IMG/VR virus record: IMGVR_UViG_3300033183_000103
Span: 1 to 38,671 of that record
Reading direction: 5' to 3' (one strand)
DNA length: 38,671 nt
Origin: a virus
Under the pieces are notes generated by a model. It was not told the DNA's origin, did not search any database, and saw only the letters and a program-made list of their open reading frames with translations. Below are positions 8,340 through 15,341 of this stretch, piece after piece (the first letter of the stretch is position 1; each line of letters begins with the position of its first letter). The translations under genes were made by a program, and so were the position numbers.

Positions 8340-8347
8340 GATAAATA
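8340..8347 (+). promoter_or_regulatory. Late promoter GATAAATA with strong ribosome site
   Basis: GATAAATA starts at 8340, overlapping the TAA stop (8337-8339) region of the preceding gene. The predicted start near 8353 gives a leader of about 23 bases containing an AGGAGAT ribosome site at 8361-8367 before the ATG at 8376. Together with the terminator at 9060-9082 this defines a one-gene late transcript. Confidence 0.75.
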
Positions 8348-8375
8348 AAAGTAGAATTAAAGGAGATTTCTCACA

Positions 8376-9032
8376 ATGGCAAACAGAACATTTAAAGTCT
8401 ATGGACAGGCATACGCGGCATCAGGTAATGTGTCGGTAACAATGTCAGTAGGCGGAACACAAGTATTCAGCGGCGATGTAAATGATTCGTCAACAGTTAG
8501 AAGCGGCCCACCGTCAACAGAGAACCATTTATGGTCATATGATCTAGACGAAAGCACAACAGGCAACTTAGCTGTTTCAATAACAGTTAGTGGTGGCGAA
8601 TTGTGTTTAGGTCCTACTCACCATAATTTAGGTCCAGCAAAATATATTCCATTATCGTGGTTTTCTGATACTGCAGATGCTAACTGGAGTGCATCTGATC
8701 AAACATACATGGCAACAAATGTTGGCCAAACAGCATTAGACGCACAAAAAGCTGGGCTATATGATAAATTAGTTGCTGGAACAGCAACAGCGTCCGACGA
8801 TCTAGACGCATTTGTAGCGGCAAATGATTCAGCACCAAGATCAACATCAACTTATGTAGTAGCCAATGATAATAGAACAAATTTAGCTATCAATGGTTCA
8901 ACATCGGCACCAAATATTTCTGAAGCATCAACTGATGCTGAAAAAGCACTTTGGTGGCCAGTGTTACAAGATGGTGATGAATTAACATATACTTGGGCAT
9001 TTAACCCAGACGAAGACGCAATTACATCATAA
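8376..9032 (+). CDS. Probable late virion structural protein
   Basis: A 218-residue protein rich in Thr, Ser, Ala and Asp with few Cys, in keeping with a beta-rich secreted or virion protein. The first 75 residues look like a beta-sandwich (alternating VSVTMSVGGTQVF and LAVSITVSGGELCLG strands). The rest is Asp/Asn/Ala-rich. I do not recognise a named family. The setting is informative: its own late promoter, a near-perfect ribosome site and an immediate strong terminator mark it as a highly expressed single-gene unit, as expected for a capsid decoration, tail or fibre component. Exact role is unknown. Confidence 0.65.
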   Translation: MANRTFKVYGQAYAASGNVSVTMSVGGTQVFSGDVNDSSTVRSGPPSTENHLWSYDLDESTTGNLAVSITVSGGELCLGPTHHNLGPAKYIPLSWFSDTADANWSASDQTYMATNVGQTALDAQKAGLYDKLVAGTATASDDLDAFVAANDSAPRSTSTYVVANDNRTNLAINGSTSAPNISEASTDAEKALWWPVLQDGDELTYTWAFNPDEDAITS

Positions 9033-9059
9033 TGAAATTGAGTTAGAGAAATCACAACT

Positions 9060-9082
9060 AACCCGCCCAAGGCGGGTTTTTT
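9060..9082 (+). terminator. Rho-independent terminator
   Basis: An 8-bp GC-rich stem (ACCCGCC pairing with GGCGGGT, plus an A-T closing pair), a 3-base loop and a run of six T. It ends the monocistronic late gene at 8376-9032. The next sigma-70-type promoter begins two bases later. Confidence 0.9.
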
Positions 9083-9083
9083 G

Positions 9084-9112
9084 TTGACCAAAAAATCAAA
9101 AGATCATATAAT
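9084..9112 (+). promoter_or_regulatory. Sigma-70-type promoter, TTGACC/TATAAT, 17-bp spacer
   Basis: The -35 hexamer TTGACC is at 9084-9089 and the -10 hexamer TATAAT at 9107-9112, separated by 17 bases. The -10 ends six bases before the ATG at 9119, so the predicted transcript starts at or beside the A of the ATG. It should drive the early small gene at 9119. The same -35 and A-rich spacer start recur at 38302. Confidence 0.75.
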
Positions 9113-9118
9113 GTTACT

Positions 9119-9307
9119 ATGACTTGGAAATTAGAAAACGTTAATCCTCACCTATACGACGATATAGATGATATTACCATGGACACTGTGGGTTATCTAG
9201 AAAAGCAACTGGCAGAAAAGGGAATAGCACTCACAGACGACGTATCAGAAACACTGTATGACAAGATCAGAATGGCAGTGCTGGATGATATTTTGGTTGA
9301 CCAATAA
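9119..9307 (+). CDS. Small early hypothetical protein
   Basis: A 62-residue acidic protein that looks wholly helical. No family recognised. The start is fixed by the promoter: the -10 element ends six bases upstream and no ribosome site is seen, pointing to leaderless translation. Its 3' end contains the -35 element of the next promoter, so it forms a self-contained early unit ahead of the ATPase gene. Small acidic early proteins in T4-like phages often act as host takeover factors, but there is no direct evidence of that here. Confidence 0.65.
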   Translation: MTWKLENVNPHLYDDIDDITMDTVGYLEKQLAEKGIALTDDVSETLYDKIRMAVLDDILVDQ

Positions 9308-9325
9308 ATCTATTTTTGCTATAAT
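9297..9325 (+). promoter_or_regulatory. Sigma-70-type promoter, TTGACC/TATAAT, 17-bp spacer
   Basis: TTGACC at 9297-9302 lies in the last codons of the preceding gene and TATAAT is at 9320-9325. The leader of about 25 bases carries a GGGGG ribosome site at 9347-9351 before the ATG at 9356. It would transcribe the AAA ATPase as an early gene. Confidence 0.8.
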
Positions 9326-9355
9326 ATTACTGTTAACTTAGATAACGGGGGTATT

Positions 9356-10162
9356 ATGGTAGCAAAAACAATCAAATTCAAAAAAGAATCAGACGAACAG
9401 ATAATGGAACGTATTGGTAAACGTTTCGATATCCTAGACGACATGACCAAGGCCTGTATCAATGGTGATGTAAGAGCTATGATCGTAGTAGGTCCTCCAG
9501 GTGTTGGCAAATCATATGGTGTTGAACGCCAATTGGAAAAGGCAGGTGTATACACAGAACTTAGTTCAAGACCTAAACCATATGATGTTGTTAAAGGTGC
9601 TATGTCAGCAATTGGTCTGTATTGTAAACTATTCAACTACAAAGAAAAAGATAATGTTTTAGTGTTTGACGATTGTGACTCTGTCCTACAAGATGAACTA
9701 TCATTGAACATCTTGAAGGCCGCACTTGATTCAAAAAAGACTCGTAAGATATGTTGGAACACGGACAGTTACAAACTACGTAACGAGGGCGTTCCTGACA
9801 CATTTAACTTTGAAGGTTCAGCAATCTTTATCACCAACGTCAAATTTGAAAATGTTAAAAGTAAAAAACTACAAGATCACTTAGAAGCAGTTCAATCACG
9901 TTGCCACTATCTGGATCTTACACTTGACACAGCACGTGATAAACTTCTACGTATCAAACAGATTGCTGGCACAGGTGCTCTTTATCAGGACTATGATTTT
10001 ACAGGACATCAAGTTGAAGAAATGTTAGAGTTTATGGACACCAACGCCGACAAACTAAATGAATTAAGTCTACGTATGGCACTTAAGATTGCTGATCTTA
10101 GAAAAGTGTCAACATCAAACTGGAGAGAGTTAGCAGAAGTTACCTGTATGAAACGCAGGTAA
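9356..10162 (+). CDS. AAA-type P-loop ATPase
   Basis: A 268-residue ATPase of a kind common in marine T4-like phages. The Walker A motif is GPPGVGKS (residues 46-53) and Walker B is LVFDDCD (102-108). A sensor-1-like stretch IFITNVKF sits near 157-164, and Arg residues after it could be arginine fingers. The N-terminal 30 residues and the C-terminal helical part (from about 215) are not recognised. It is not a convincing gp44 clamp loader, since it is shorter and lacks the RFC-box signatures I would expect. It has its own early promoter and lies upstream of uvsW, so a role in DNA metabolism is likely but unspecified. Confidence 0.8.
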   Translation: MVAKTIKFKKESDEQIMERIGKRFDILDDMTKACINGDVRAMIVVGPPGVGKSYGVERQLEKAGVYTELSSRPKPYDVVKGAMSAIGLYCKLFNYKEKDNVLVFDDCDSVLQDELSLNILKAALDSKKTRKICWNTDSYKLRNEGVPDTFNFEGSAIFITNVKFENVKSKKLQDHLEAVQSRCHYLDLTLDTARDKLLRIKQIAGTGALYQDYDFTGHQVEEMLEFMDTNADKLNELSLRMALKIADLRKVSTSNWRELAEVTCMKRR

Positions 10163-10170
10163 TTCTACCA

Positions 10171-10196
10171 AAGTGGGTCAAAAAGTTGGCCCACTT
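10171..10196 (+). terminator. Stem-loop, possible weak terminator
   Basis: AAGTGGG at 10171-10177 pairs with CCCACTT at 10190-10196, extended by two inner pairs. It is followed by a C-rich stretch and only four T, so termination would be weak. It lies between the ATPase and uvsW and overlaps the candidate -35 element of the uvsW promoter, which could allow a structural switch. Confidence 0.45.
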
Positions 10197-10215
10197 CCCC
10201 CTTTTAGTGTATAAT
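10186..10215 (+). promoter_or_regulatory. Candidate sigma-70-type promoter for uvsW
   Basis: A perfect TATAAT is at 10210-10215, with TTGGCC at 10186-10191 as a weak -35 at 18 bp. The -10 ends seven bases before the ATG at 10223, and no ribosome site separates them, so the transcript would be leaderless or nearly so. Confidence 0.5.
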
Positions 10216-10222
10216 TAATAAT

Positions 10223-11680
10223 ATGAAGAAAGCCTTATTACACGTTCTTGATGAAGTAAACGTCAAGATAGAAGGATTGGACCTTGATGTCCGTAAAGCC
10301 CTAACCAACAAATTTAAGTTTGAAGTGCCTGGTGCTCGTTACATGCCAGCAGTTAGACTAGGTCGTTGGGACGGCAAAGTTGGCTTCTTTCAACTAGGCG
10401 GTTCAACATACATTAACCTACTACCAGAAATACTCACTGTGTTAGAAGAATACAACTATGATGTTGATTTGGAAGACTACAGGGACTATGAAAGAAGTTA
10501 TCCATTAGAACCAGTAACAGAAGACAGTTATTCAGACTATGTTTGGCCCCCTGGACATCCAATGGCAGGACAACCAATCAAACTACGTGACTATCAAGTT
10601 GAGATAGTTAATAGATTTACTGAAAATCCACAATGCCTACAAGAGATTGCCACAGGCGCAGGTAAAACTTTAATCACAGCAGTGCTGAGTCATAGATGTG
10701 AACCACACGGTAGAACCATAGTCATTGTTCCAAACAAATCATTGGTCACACAGACAGAAGATGACTACATCAACATGGGACTAGATGTTGGAGTATTCTT
10801 TGGTGATCGTAAAGAGTTTGGCAAGACACATACAATCTGCACATGGCAAAGTCTAAACATTCTACTTAAGAAAACCCGTGCTAAAGATGTTGACATCACA
10901 ATAGATGAATTCCTACAAGACGTGGTCTGTGTTATGGTAGACGAGGTTCACATGGCCAAGGCAGATGCACTACGCACACTGTTAACAGGTGCCATGAGTC
11001 GTATACCAATTCGTTGGGGACTAACAGGAACGATACCCAAAGAAGAATACGAACGCATGAGTCTTAGATGTTCACTTGGTGATGTGGTTGGCAAACTATC
11101 AGCAAATGAACTACAACAAGAAGGTGTTCTAGCAAACTGTCATGTAAACGTTCTACAGTTGATTGATCATGCAGAATATAAATCATATCAAGATGAACTT
11201 AGATATCTATTAGAAACAGAAGATCGCATGAAGTATATTGCCGGTCTGGTAAACAAAGTTAGACTAAGTGGTAACACCTTGGTCCTAGTTGATAGAATAG
11301 CACCTGGTAAGAAACTAACAGAGTTGATTGATGATGCAGTGTTTGTGTCAGGATCAACCAAAGCAAAGGATAGAAAAGATGAATATGACGAAGTTGCCAC
11401 AATGGACGGAAAGGTTATTATCGCTACTTATGGTGTTGCCGCTGTTGGCATTAACATTCCTAGGATTTTTAATCTTATTCTCATTGAGCCTGGTAAGTCT
11501 TTTGTGCGTGTTATACAGTCAATTGGTCGAGGCATTAGGAAGGCTGAGGATAAAGATTTTGTGCAAATTTGGGATATAACATCAACATGTAAGTTTGCCA
11601 AAAGGCATTTAACAAAACGTAAGGCGTTTTACAAAGAAGCAAATTATCCATTTGAAGTGGAGAAAATTGAGTGGAATTAG
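10223..11680 (+). CDS. uvsW: UvsW-like SF2 DNA/RNA-DNA helicase
   Basis: A 485-residue superfamily 2 helicase. In T4, UvsW unwinds branched DNA and R-loops, helping shift replication from origin to recombination initiation. The N-terminal 110 residues match the UvsW DNA-binding region in layout (the AVRLGRWDGKVGFF segment at 43-56). The Q-like LRDYQVEIV is at 121-129, Walker A ATGAGKT at 143-149, DEVH box at 240-243, motif III GLTGTI near 267, and motif VI QSIGRGIRKA near the C-terminus. Length is close to the T4 protein (about 500). The last 80 codons (11400-11640) use noticeably more T-ending codons than the rest. Confidence 0.9.
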   Translation: MKKALLHVLDEVNVKIEGLDLDVRKALTNKFKFEVPGARYMPAVRLGRWDGKVGFFQLGGSTYINLLPEILTVLEEYNYDVDLEDYRDYERSYPLEPVTEDSYSDYVWPPGHPMAGQPIKLRDYQVEIVNRFTENPQCLQEIATGAGKTLITAVLSHRCEPHGRTIVIVPNKSLVTQTEDDYINMGLDVGVFFGDRKEFGKTHTICTWQSLNILLKKTRAKDVDITIDEFLQDVVCVMVDEVHMAKADALRTLLTGAMSRIPIRWGLTGTIPKEEYERMSLRCSLGDVVGKLSANELQQEGVLANCHVNVLQLIDHAEYKSYQDELRYLLETEDRMKYIAGLVNKVRLSGNTLVLVDRIAPGKKLTELIDDAVFVSGSTKAKDRKDEYDEVATMDGKVIIATYGVAAVGINIPRIFNLILIEPGKSFVRVIQSIGRGIRKAEDKDFVQIWDITSTCKFAKRHLTKRKAFYKEANYPFEVEKIEWN

Positions 11681-11683
11681 TAG

Positions 11684-11712
11684 TTGACAGACACGAAGAC
11701 ATAATCTATAAT
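11684..11712 (+). promoter_or_regulatory. Consensus sigma-70 promoter TTGACA-17-TATAAT
   Basis: TTGACA at 11684-11689 and TATAAT at 11707-11712 with a 17-bp spacer form a perfect consensus. It begins four bases after the uvsW stop. The -10 is followed by AGGAG at 11713-11717 and an ATG at 11722. It fixes the start of the next gene at 11722, because an upstream in-frame start at 11671 would lie before the promoter. Confidence 0.85.
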
Positions 11713-11721
11713 AGGAGTAGT

Positions 11722-12222
11722 ATGCAGATATTAACATTAGACAACGTAAAGTATGATCTTGACACACTACCTGAAGAGATAGATGATATGCGTTTCAGCA
11801 TCTTGGATAATTCAGATCCAAACAATCCAGATTATCATTGGATACCTCTGATATTTTTGGAATCGTTTAACTCGCCGGCATTGGTGTTAAAGATTGGTAA
11901 TCATAAAATTAGAATGCCAGTTGATTGGTCAATCCTAATAGGTGAACCTGATGTAGGCGACCTAGAAGTATTACCATTAACATCAATCAATGACAGAGGC
12001 TTTAAGGCATTTCAGTTTAACTCATTAACTGACTTCCGTCCAAGTTTCCTAGACGTTGAGATCGTTGATGTATATCAAGATGTGTCATGGTATTCACCCA
12101 AGCTCAAGAACGGACAACTACTAACAGTGCCGTTGAGTGATGGACCATCACCTGAATGTTGTTATTTTGTTAAAGATATCAGTCGTAACTGTGAAATTGT
12201 TAACTATAATTTATCGTTCTAA
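11722..12222 (+). CDS. Conserved phage protein of unknown function
   Basis: A 166-residue acidic protein starting at the ATG at 11722, chosen because it follows a consensus promoter and an AGGAG ribosome site. It seems beta-rich (alternating hydrophobic stretches such as PALVLKIGNHKIRMPVDW) with a Pro/Gly-rich C-terminus ending near CCYFVKDISRNCEIV. No motif is recognised. It resembles, from memory, unnamed proteins of marine T4-like phages found near replication genes. Its stop overlaps the ATG of the gp62-like gene by one base, so it is expressed with the clamp-loader subunit. A replication accessory role is possible from context only. Confidence 0.6.
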   Translation: MQILTLDNVKYDLDTLPEEIDDMRFSILDNSDPNNPDYHWIPLIFLESFNSPALVLKIGNHKIRMPVDWSILIGEPDVGDLEVLPLTSINDRGFKAFQFNSLTDFRPSFLDVEIVDVYQDVSWYSPKLKNGQLLTVPLSDGPSPECCYFVKDISRNCEIVNYNLSF

Positions 12223-12698
12223 TGGCAGATAAAAGTTCACCCTTATATATTGGTAATGAAATGGCGGCCTTTGATCGTAAGGACAGAGACTACTATGACA
12301 AATTTACTGATGAAGAAAAGAAACAGTTTAGCACATATCTAATGCTAAGGTATGGTGCTAGTGTAAGTGGCAACAAAGACCTGCAGGCCTACTACCTAAT
12401 GGCTACAAACAAGTATGTTAACAAACATTTCTTTGACCTAAACAAGCACACAAAACTACAGTGGTTGATGTGCACCACAGTATCACCTAACATGGGTAAC
12501 CAGTTTCACTATTGGTTAGCGGCCAAAAAGAAAGAAGGCAAATCAACAAACAAGTTACGCAAAGTGGTTGCAGAATTGTATCCAAACATGAAGTCAGACG
12601 AGTTGGACATGTTTATGTCAATGAATACTGAAAAAGAAATAAAAGAATATTGTAAAGAACTAGGTTGGGATGACAAACGAATTAAGTCAGAGTTTTAA
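12222..12698 (+). CDS. gp62-like clamp-loader small subunit (tentative)
   Basis: A 158-residue helical protein. The order of segments (YLMLRYGAS, then YYLMATNKYVNKHFFDL, then LQWLM...NQFHYWLAAKK, then a C-terminal MNTEKEIKEYCKELG) parallels the remembered pattern of phage clamp-loader A subunits (T4 gp62), in which an NRxLS-type helix, an N..N.....L block, an F.Y......K.R..KW strand-like segment and a terminal helix occur in that order. T4 gp62 with gp44 loads the gp45 clamp. Neither partner is present here. It starts on a TAATG junction and its end overlaps the next gene by 29 bases. A profile search would settle it. I treat it as probable, not certain. Confidence 0.5.
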   Translation: MADKSSPLYIGNEMAAFDRKDRDYYDKFTDEEKKQFSTYLMLRYGASVSGNKDLQAYYLMATNKYVNKHFFDLNKHTKLQWLMCTTVSPNMGNQFHYWLAAKKKEGKSTNKLRKVVAELYPNMKSDELDMFMSMNTEKEIKEYCKELGWDDKRIKSEF

Positions 12699-13362
12699 AT
12701 GTAGGTATTGTGAACGTGAGTTTCGTAAAGAAACTACACTAGAAGTTCACGTCTGTGAGCAGAAGCGTCGATATCAAACCAAAGACGATCCGGCTACACG
12801 TATTGCATTTCAGAACTATTTGAACTTCTATGAGGTTACACAAGGTTCGGCAAAGAATAAAACATTTGATGACTTTGCTAAGTCAGCATATTACAGAGCG
12901 TTTGTTAAGTTTGGCAACTACTGCGTAAATGCTCGTGTTGTTAGCTCAACTCGCTTTGCTGAATGGTTATTAAAAAATAACAAACGTATAGACTATTGGG
13001 GTTCGGACAAGATGTATGAGGAGTTTCTCAAAGAATACATCTATAGAGAGAACGCAACAGATGCACTCGCCCGTGCATTGGAAACTTCAATGGATTGGTC
13101 AGAAGCAACAGAAAATCCAACTGAACACTTCTTACGTTATGGTAACTCAAATAAGATATGTCACTATGTTACAACAGGACGTGTAACAGGTTGGACTATT
13201 TTTAACTGTGACTCAGGACACGAGTGGTTAGAGAATCTAACTGAAGAACAACTGGCAATAGTTTGGGATTTCTTAGATCCAGATCGTTGGTCAAGGATAC
13301 TAAGAGATTATCCAGGTGACACAGAATACATGAAAGAAATGTTAAGGAAAGCAGGATGGTAA
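12670..13362 (+). CDS. Conserved phage protein with N-terminal zinc finger
   Basis: A 230-residue protein. The N-terminus has a C2HC-type zinc knuckle: C11, C14, H27 and C29, embedded in FKCRYCEREF and ETTLEVHVCEQKRR. The rest (LNFYEVTQGSAKNKTFDDFAKSAYYRAFVKFG, and a C-terminal DPDRWSRILRDYPGDTEY) resembles a family seen repeatedly in T4-like cyanophages and pelagiphages without known function. Being between a clamp-loader-like gene and a DnaE-like gene it is probably a nucleic-acid-binding replication accessory factor, but this is inference. It overlaps both neighbours (29 and 7 bases). Confidence 0.65.
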   Translation: MTNELSQSFKCRYCEREFRKETTLEVHVCEQKRRYQTKDDPATRIAFQNYLNFYEVTQGSAKNKTFDDFAKSAYYRAFVKFGNYCVNARVVSSTRFAEWLLKNNKRIDYWGSDKMYEEFLKEYIYRENATDALARALETSMDWSEATENPTEHFLRYGNSNKICHYVTTGRVTGWTIFNCDSGHEWLENLTEEQLAIVWDFLDPDRWSRILRDYPGDTEYMKEMLRKAGW

Positions 13363-13943
13363 AATATTCAACAGACGTAGACATAGACTTTGCTGATCGT
13401 GATGACATATTAAAACTGATCAAACATACACCTGCTATGCAGGTTAACGATGGTGATATACGTAGGCATAACTCAGGTGTCTATGTTACAGACATTCCTT
13501 ACAATCCCTTGACACAGACTGCAAGTATTGATTATCAAGAAGCAGAAGACAGAGGATACTTTAAGATTGACTTTCTTAATGTTAATGTCTATAAGTTGAT
13601 TAGAGATCAACAACACTATGATGAACTAATGGCCAGGGAAACACCTTGGCATAGGCTAAAGGATAGAACATTCTTTGAGCAGGTCATACACATTGGTAAT
13701 CACTTTGATCTAGTTGGCGGGTTAGAGATAGACACAATACCAAGGATGGCAATGTTTTTGGCTTTGATTAGACCAGGCAAGAGACACTTGTTAGGCAAAG
13801 ACTGGAAGGCTATCTCTGAAGACATTTGGACACAGACAGAAGATCAATACTTCTTTAAAAAATCACACGCAGTGAGTTATGCTGTTTTAGTAACCTTACA
13901 TATGAAACTGTTAGATGAAAATTTATCTACACAAGGACAGTAG
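13356..13943 (+). CDS. Miniature DnaE (Pol III alpha)-like protein
   Basis: Only 195 residues, but it carries condensed landmarks of bacterial C-family polymerase in the right order. DVDIDFADRDDIL (7-19) corresponds to the DnaE palm strand with the first two catalytic aspartates (here D9 and D11). RRHNSGVYVTD (36-46) corresponds to the HAGGVVIAP strand. GYFKIDFLNVNV (67-78) corresponds to the KFDFLGLRT strand with the third catalytic Asp (D72). IRP-G (138-141) corresponds to the ALYRPG motif, and KKSHAVSYAV (168-177) to the NKSHSAAYA motif. The PHP domain, the GxGS motif before the palm and most of the fingers are missing. Whether it polymerises DNA is unknown. It may be a structural or regulatory relic. 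Overlaps of 7 and 29 bases place it in the replication operon. Confidence 0.7.
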   Translation: MVKYSTDVDIDFADRDDILKLIKHTPAMQVNDGDIRRHNSGVYVTDIPYNPLTQTASIDYQEAEDRGYFKIDFLNVNVYKLIRDQQHYDELMARETPWHRLKDRTFFEQVIHIGNHFDLVGGLEIDTIPRMAMFLALIRPGKRHLLGKDWKAISEDIWTQTEDQYFFKKSHAVSYAVLVTLHMKLLDENLSTQGQ

Positions 13944-14973
13944 ACTCCAACAGTTCCTTCGTAACCACGAAGTCTACGAAACAGTAGAAGACCTACAAGC
14001 CTTACCTGATGATACTCTACAGATTATTCCAATACTACCAGATGAGGATTACTTCTTAGACTATGTTAAATCAAGTCAGGCTAACATTATATTAGAAAAT
14101 CCATTTGAAGGTTCTAATACATTTGTGCGTATTTTAGACGTAGCAGGGCTGTTTAAAGATATCTTAGACGGTCGCTACGCAACGATCTGTTCAGGAGAAA
14201 TGCCAGAATCAGTTCGTAATTGTAACATACAGTATATGTTATATCTTACAGGACTTAAGAATGAACACCAAAAGCATATCATGTTTGGCAGACACCAAAG
14301 ACCTTACACATTTTTATACTTAAACAATCGTATAAGAGAACATAGAGTAGCTCTAGTTAACGAACTGGCCAAGAACGATGTATTGGATGATGCATTATGG
14401 AGTCATATCTCTAGTGGCAAGAAACTACCAAGCGAATATGATCTAGGTAGAGACATAACACACGACACACTGGTTGACTGGAAAAAGTGGGAAGCCGGCT
14501 TAATGGTTTTGCAACAACACTTTGACACTTACTTTTCTGTTCAAGCAGAATCAACAGTTAAATTAAAATACAGTTTTCTCACAGAAAAAACTTGGAAACC
14601 TATCTTAGGCGAACATCCTTTTATCACACTAGCAAGTGGTAATCATTATCGTGACCTTAAAAAGTTAGGATTTGAAACATTTGACAATGTATTCGGATCA
14701 GACTGGCAATCTATAGAGCCATGGGAGTCTAGAATGAAAGGTCTGGTTGACAGTATTATTCGAGTAACAGGACCTAATCTGCACGACATAATGTTTGATG
14801 ATGAAACACGCAGACAGTGTAGACACAATCAACGTAGGTTCTGGGACTTATGGAAAGAATATCCTAACACAGTTAGTGAGAAAGTTTCAACATTTATTGA
14901 AGAATTGTATCCTACAGCAGAGACTGATAAACGTCGTTGGCCTACTAACTTATCTTACGCACTAGAGTTATAG
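13915..14973 (+). CDS. Conserved phage protein with EKTWKP motif, GT-like
   Basis: A 352-residue protein. The first half is unrecognised. The central part contains YSFLTEKTWKPILGEHPFIT (about residues 221-240), followed by GNHYRDLKKLGFETFD. This SEK/TEKTWKP-HPF-LGF pattern is widespread in marine phage proteins and resembles the donor-binding end of fucosyltransferase-like GT-B enzymes, where Glu-Lys pairs contact the nucleotide sugar. A glycosyltransferase role is thus possible, although the neighbours are replication genes. The ATG at 13915 overlaps the upstream gene by 29 bases. Its 3' end overlaps the convergent minus-strand gene by 29 bases. Confidence 0.55.
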   Translation: MKIYLHKDSRLQQFLRNHEVYETVEDLQALPDDTLQIIPILPDEDYFLDYVKSSQANIILENPFEGSNTFVRILDVAGLFKDILDGRYATICSGEMPESVRNCNIQYMLYLTGLKNEHQKHIMFGRHQRPYTFLYLNNRIREHRVALVNELAKNDVLDDALWSHISSGKKLPSEYDLGRDITHDTLVDWKKWEAGLMVLQQHFDTYFSVQAESTVKLKYSFLTEKTWKPILGEHPFITLASGNHYRDLKKLGFETFDNVFGSDWQSIEPWESRMKGLVDSIIRVTGPNLHDIMFDDETRRQCRHNQRRFWDLWKEYPNTVSEKVSTFIEELYPTAETDKRRWPTNLSYALEL

Positions 14974-15322
14974 ACTTTTTCTTTGTGCGTTTCTTAGCAA
15001 GATCACTGAGACTAATCGTTGGACCTAACAGTATTTCTAAATCTTTGTTTGTGAATGTTTGTAGGTAAGGACGGAATACCAACCATTCCTCTCTAAGGAA
15101 TATATTAATTGGTATTGAACGATTTGATTCCCACCACCATACTTCTGCTAATTCTAAGAATCGTTGTTTGAGCTCTTGATCAACAATACGACCAAAATCA
15201 TACATGGTAGTAACCATAGCATCTCTGTTTTGAACTATGCCTACGTATTCGGCACCTGAGTAACTGACAACCGTTATGAACGGATACTTCTCATTCAGCT
15301 CTCTAAAGAAATCACTACTCAT
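14945..15322 (-). CDS. Conserved T4-like phage protein, unknown function
   Basis: A 125-residue leftward protein. It has an N-terminal SDFFRELNEKYPFITVVSYSG segment, a YVGIVQNRD strand, a WWWESNRSIPINIFLREEW core and a basic C-terminal tail (LAKKRTKKKSI). From memory this matches an unnamed family conserved across T4-like cyanophages and relatives. The tail suggests nucleic-acid contact. It is the only leftward gene outside the glycan island. A minus-strand TATAAATA at 15360-15367 lies 38 bases upstream of its ATG, so it is probably a late gene. It converges on the gene at 13915-14973 with a 29-base overlap. Confidence 0.6.
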   Translation of the reverse strand: MSSDFFRELNEKYPFITVVSYSGAEYVGIVQNRDAMVTTMYDFGRIVDQELKQRFLELAEVWWWESNRSIPINIFLREEWLVFRPYLQTFTNKDLEILLGPTISLSDLAKKRTKKKSITLVRKIS

Positions 15323-15328
15323 AAATGC

Positions 15329-15336
15329 GATAAATA
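15329..15336 (+). promoter_or_regulatory. Rightward late promoter GATAAATA, leaderless geometry
   Basis: GATAAATA ends five bases before the ATG at 15342, the same spacing as at 1754 and 25910. The predicted transcript starts at the ATG. It supports 15342 as the start of the structural gene rather than an upstream in-frame codon at 15276. Confidence 0.65.
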
Positions 15337-15341
15337 CTCAT

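Noticed and set aside
9356-10162. Clamp-loader large subunit gp44
   Set aside because: It is a P-loop ATPase, but too short and without RFC-box patterns. Left as an AAA ATPase of unknown role.
11671-11721. Earlier in-frame ATG for the gene at 11722
   Set aside because: It precedes the consensus promoter at 11684-11712, whose transcript could not include it. 11722 follows AGGAG.
15276-15341. Earlier in-frame start for the structural gene at 15342
   Set aside because: The region is antisense to the leftward gene and lies before the late promoter at 15329.
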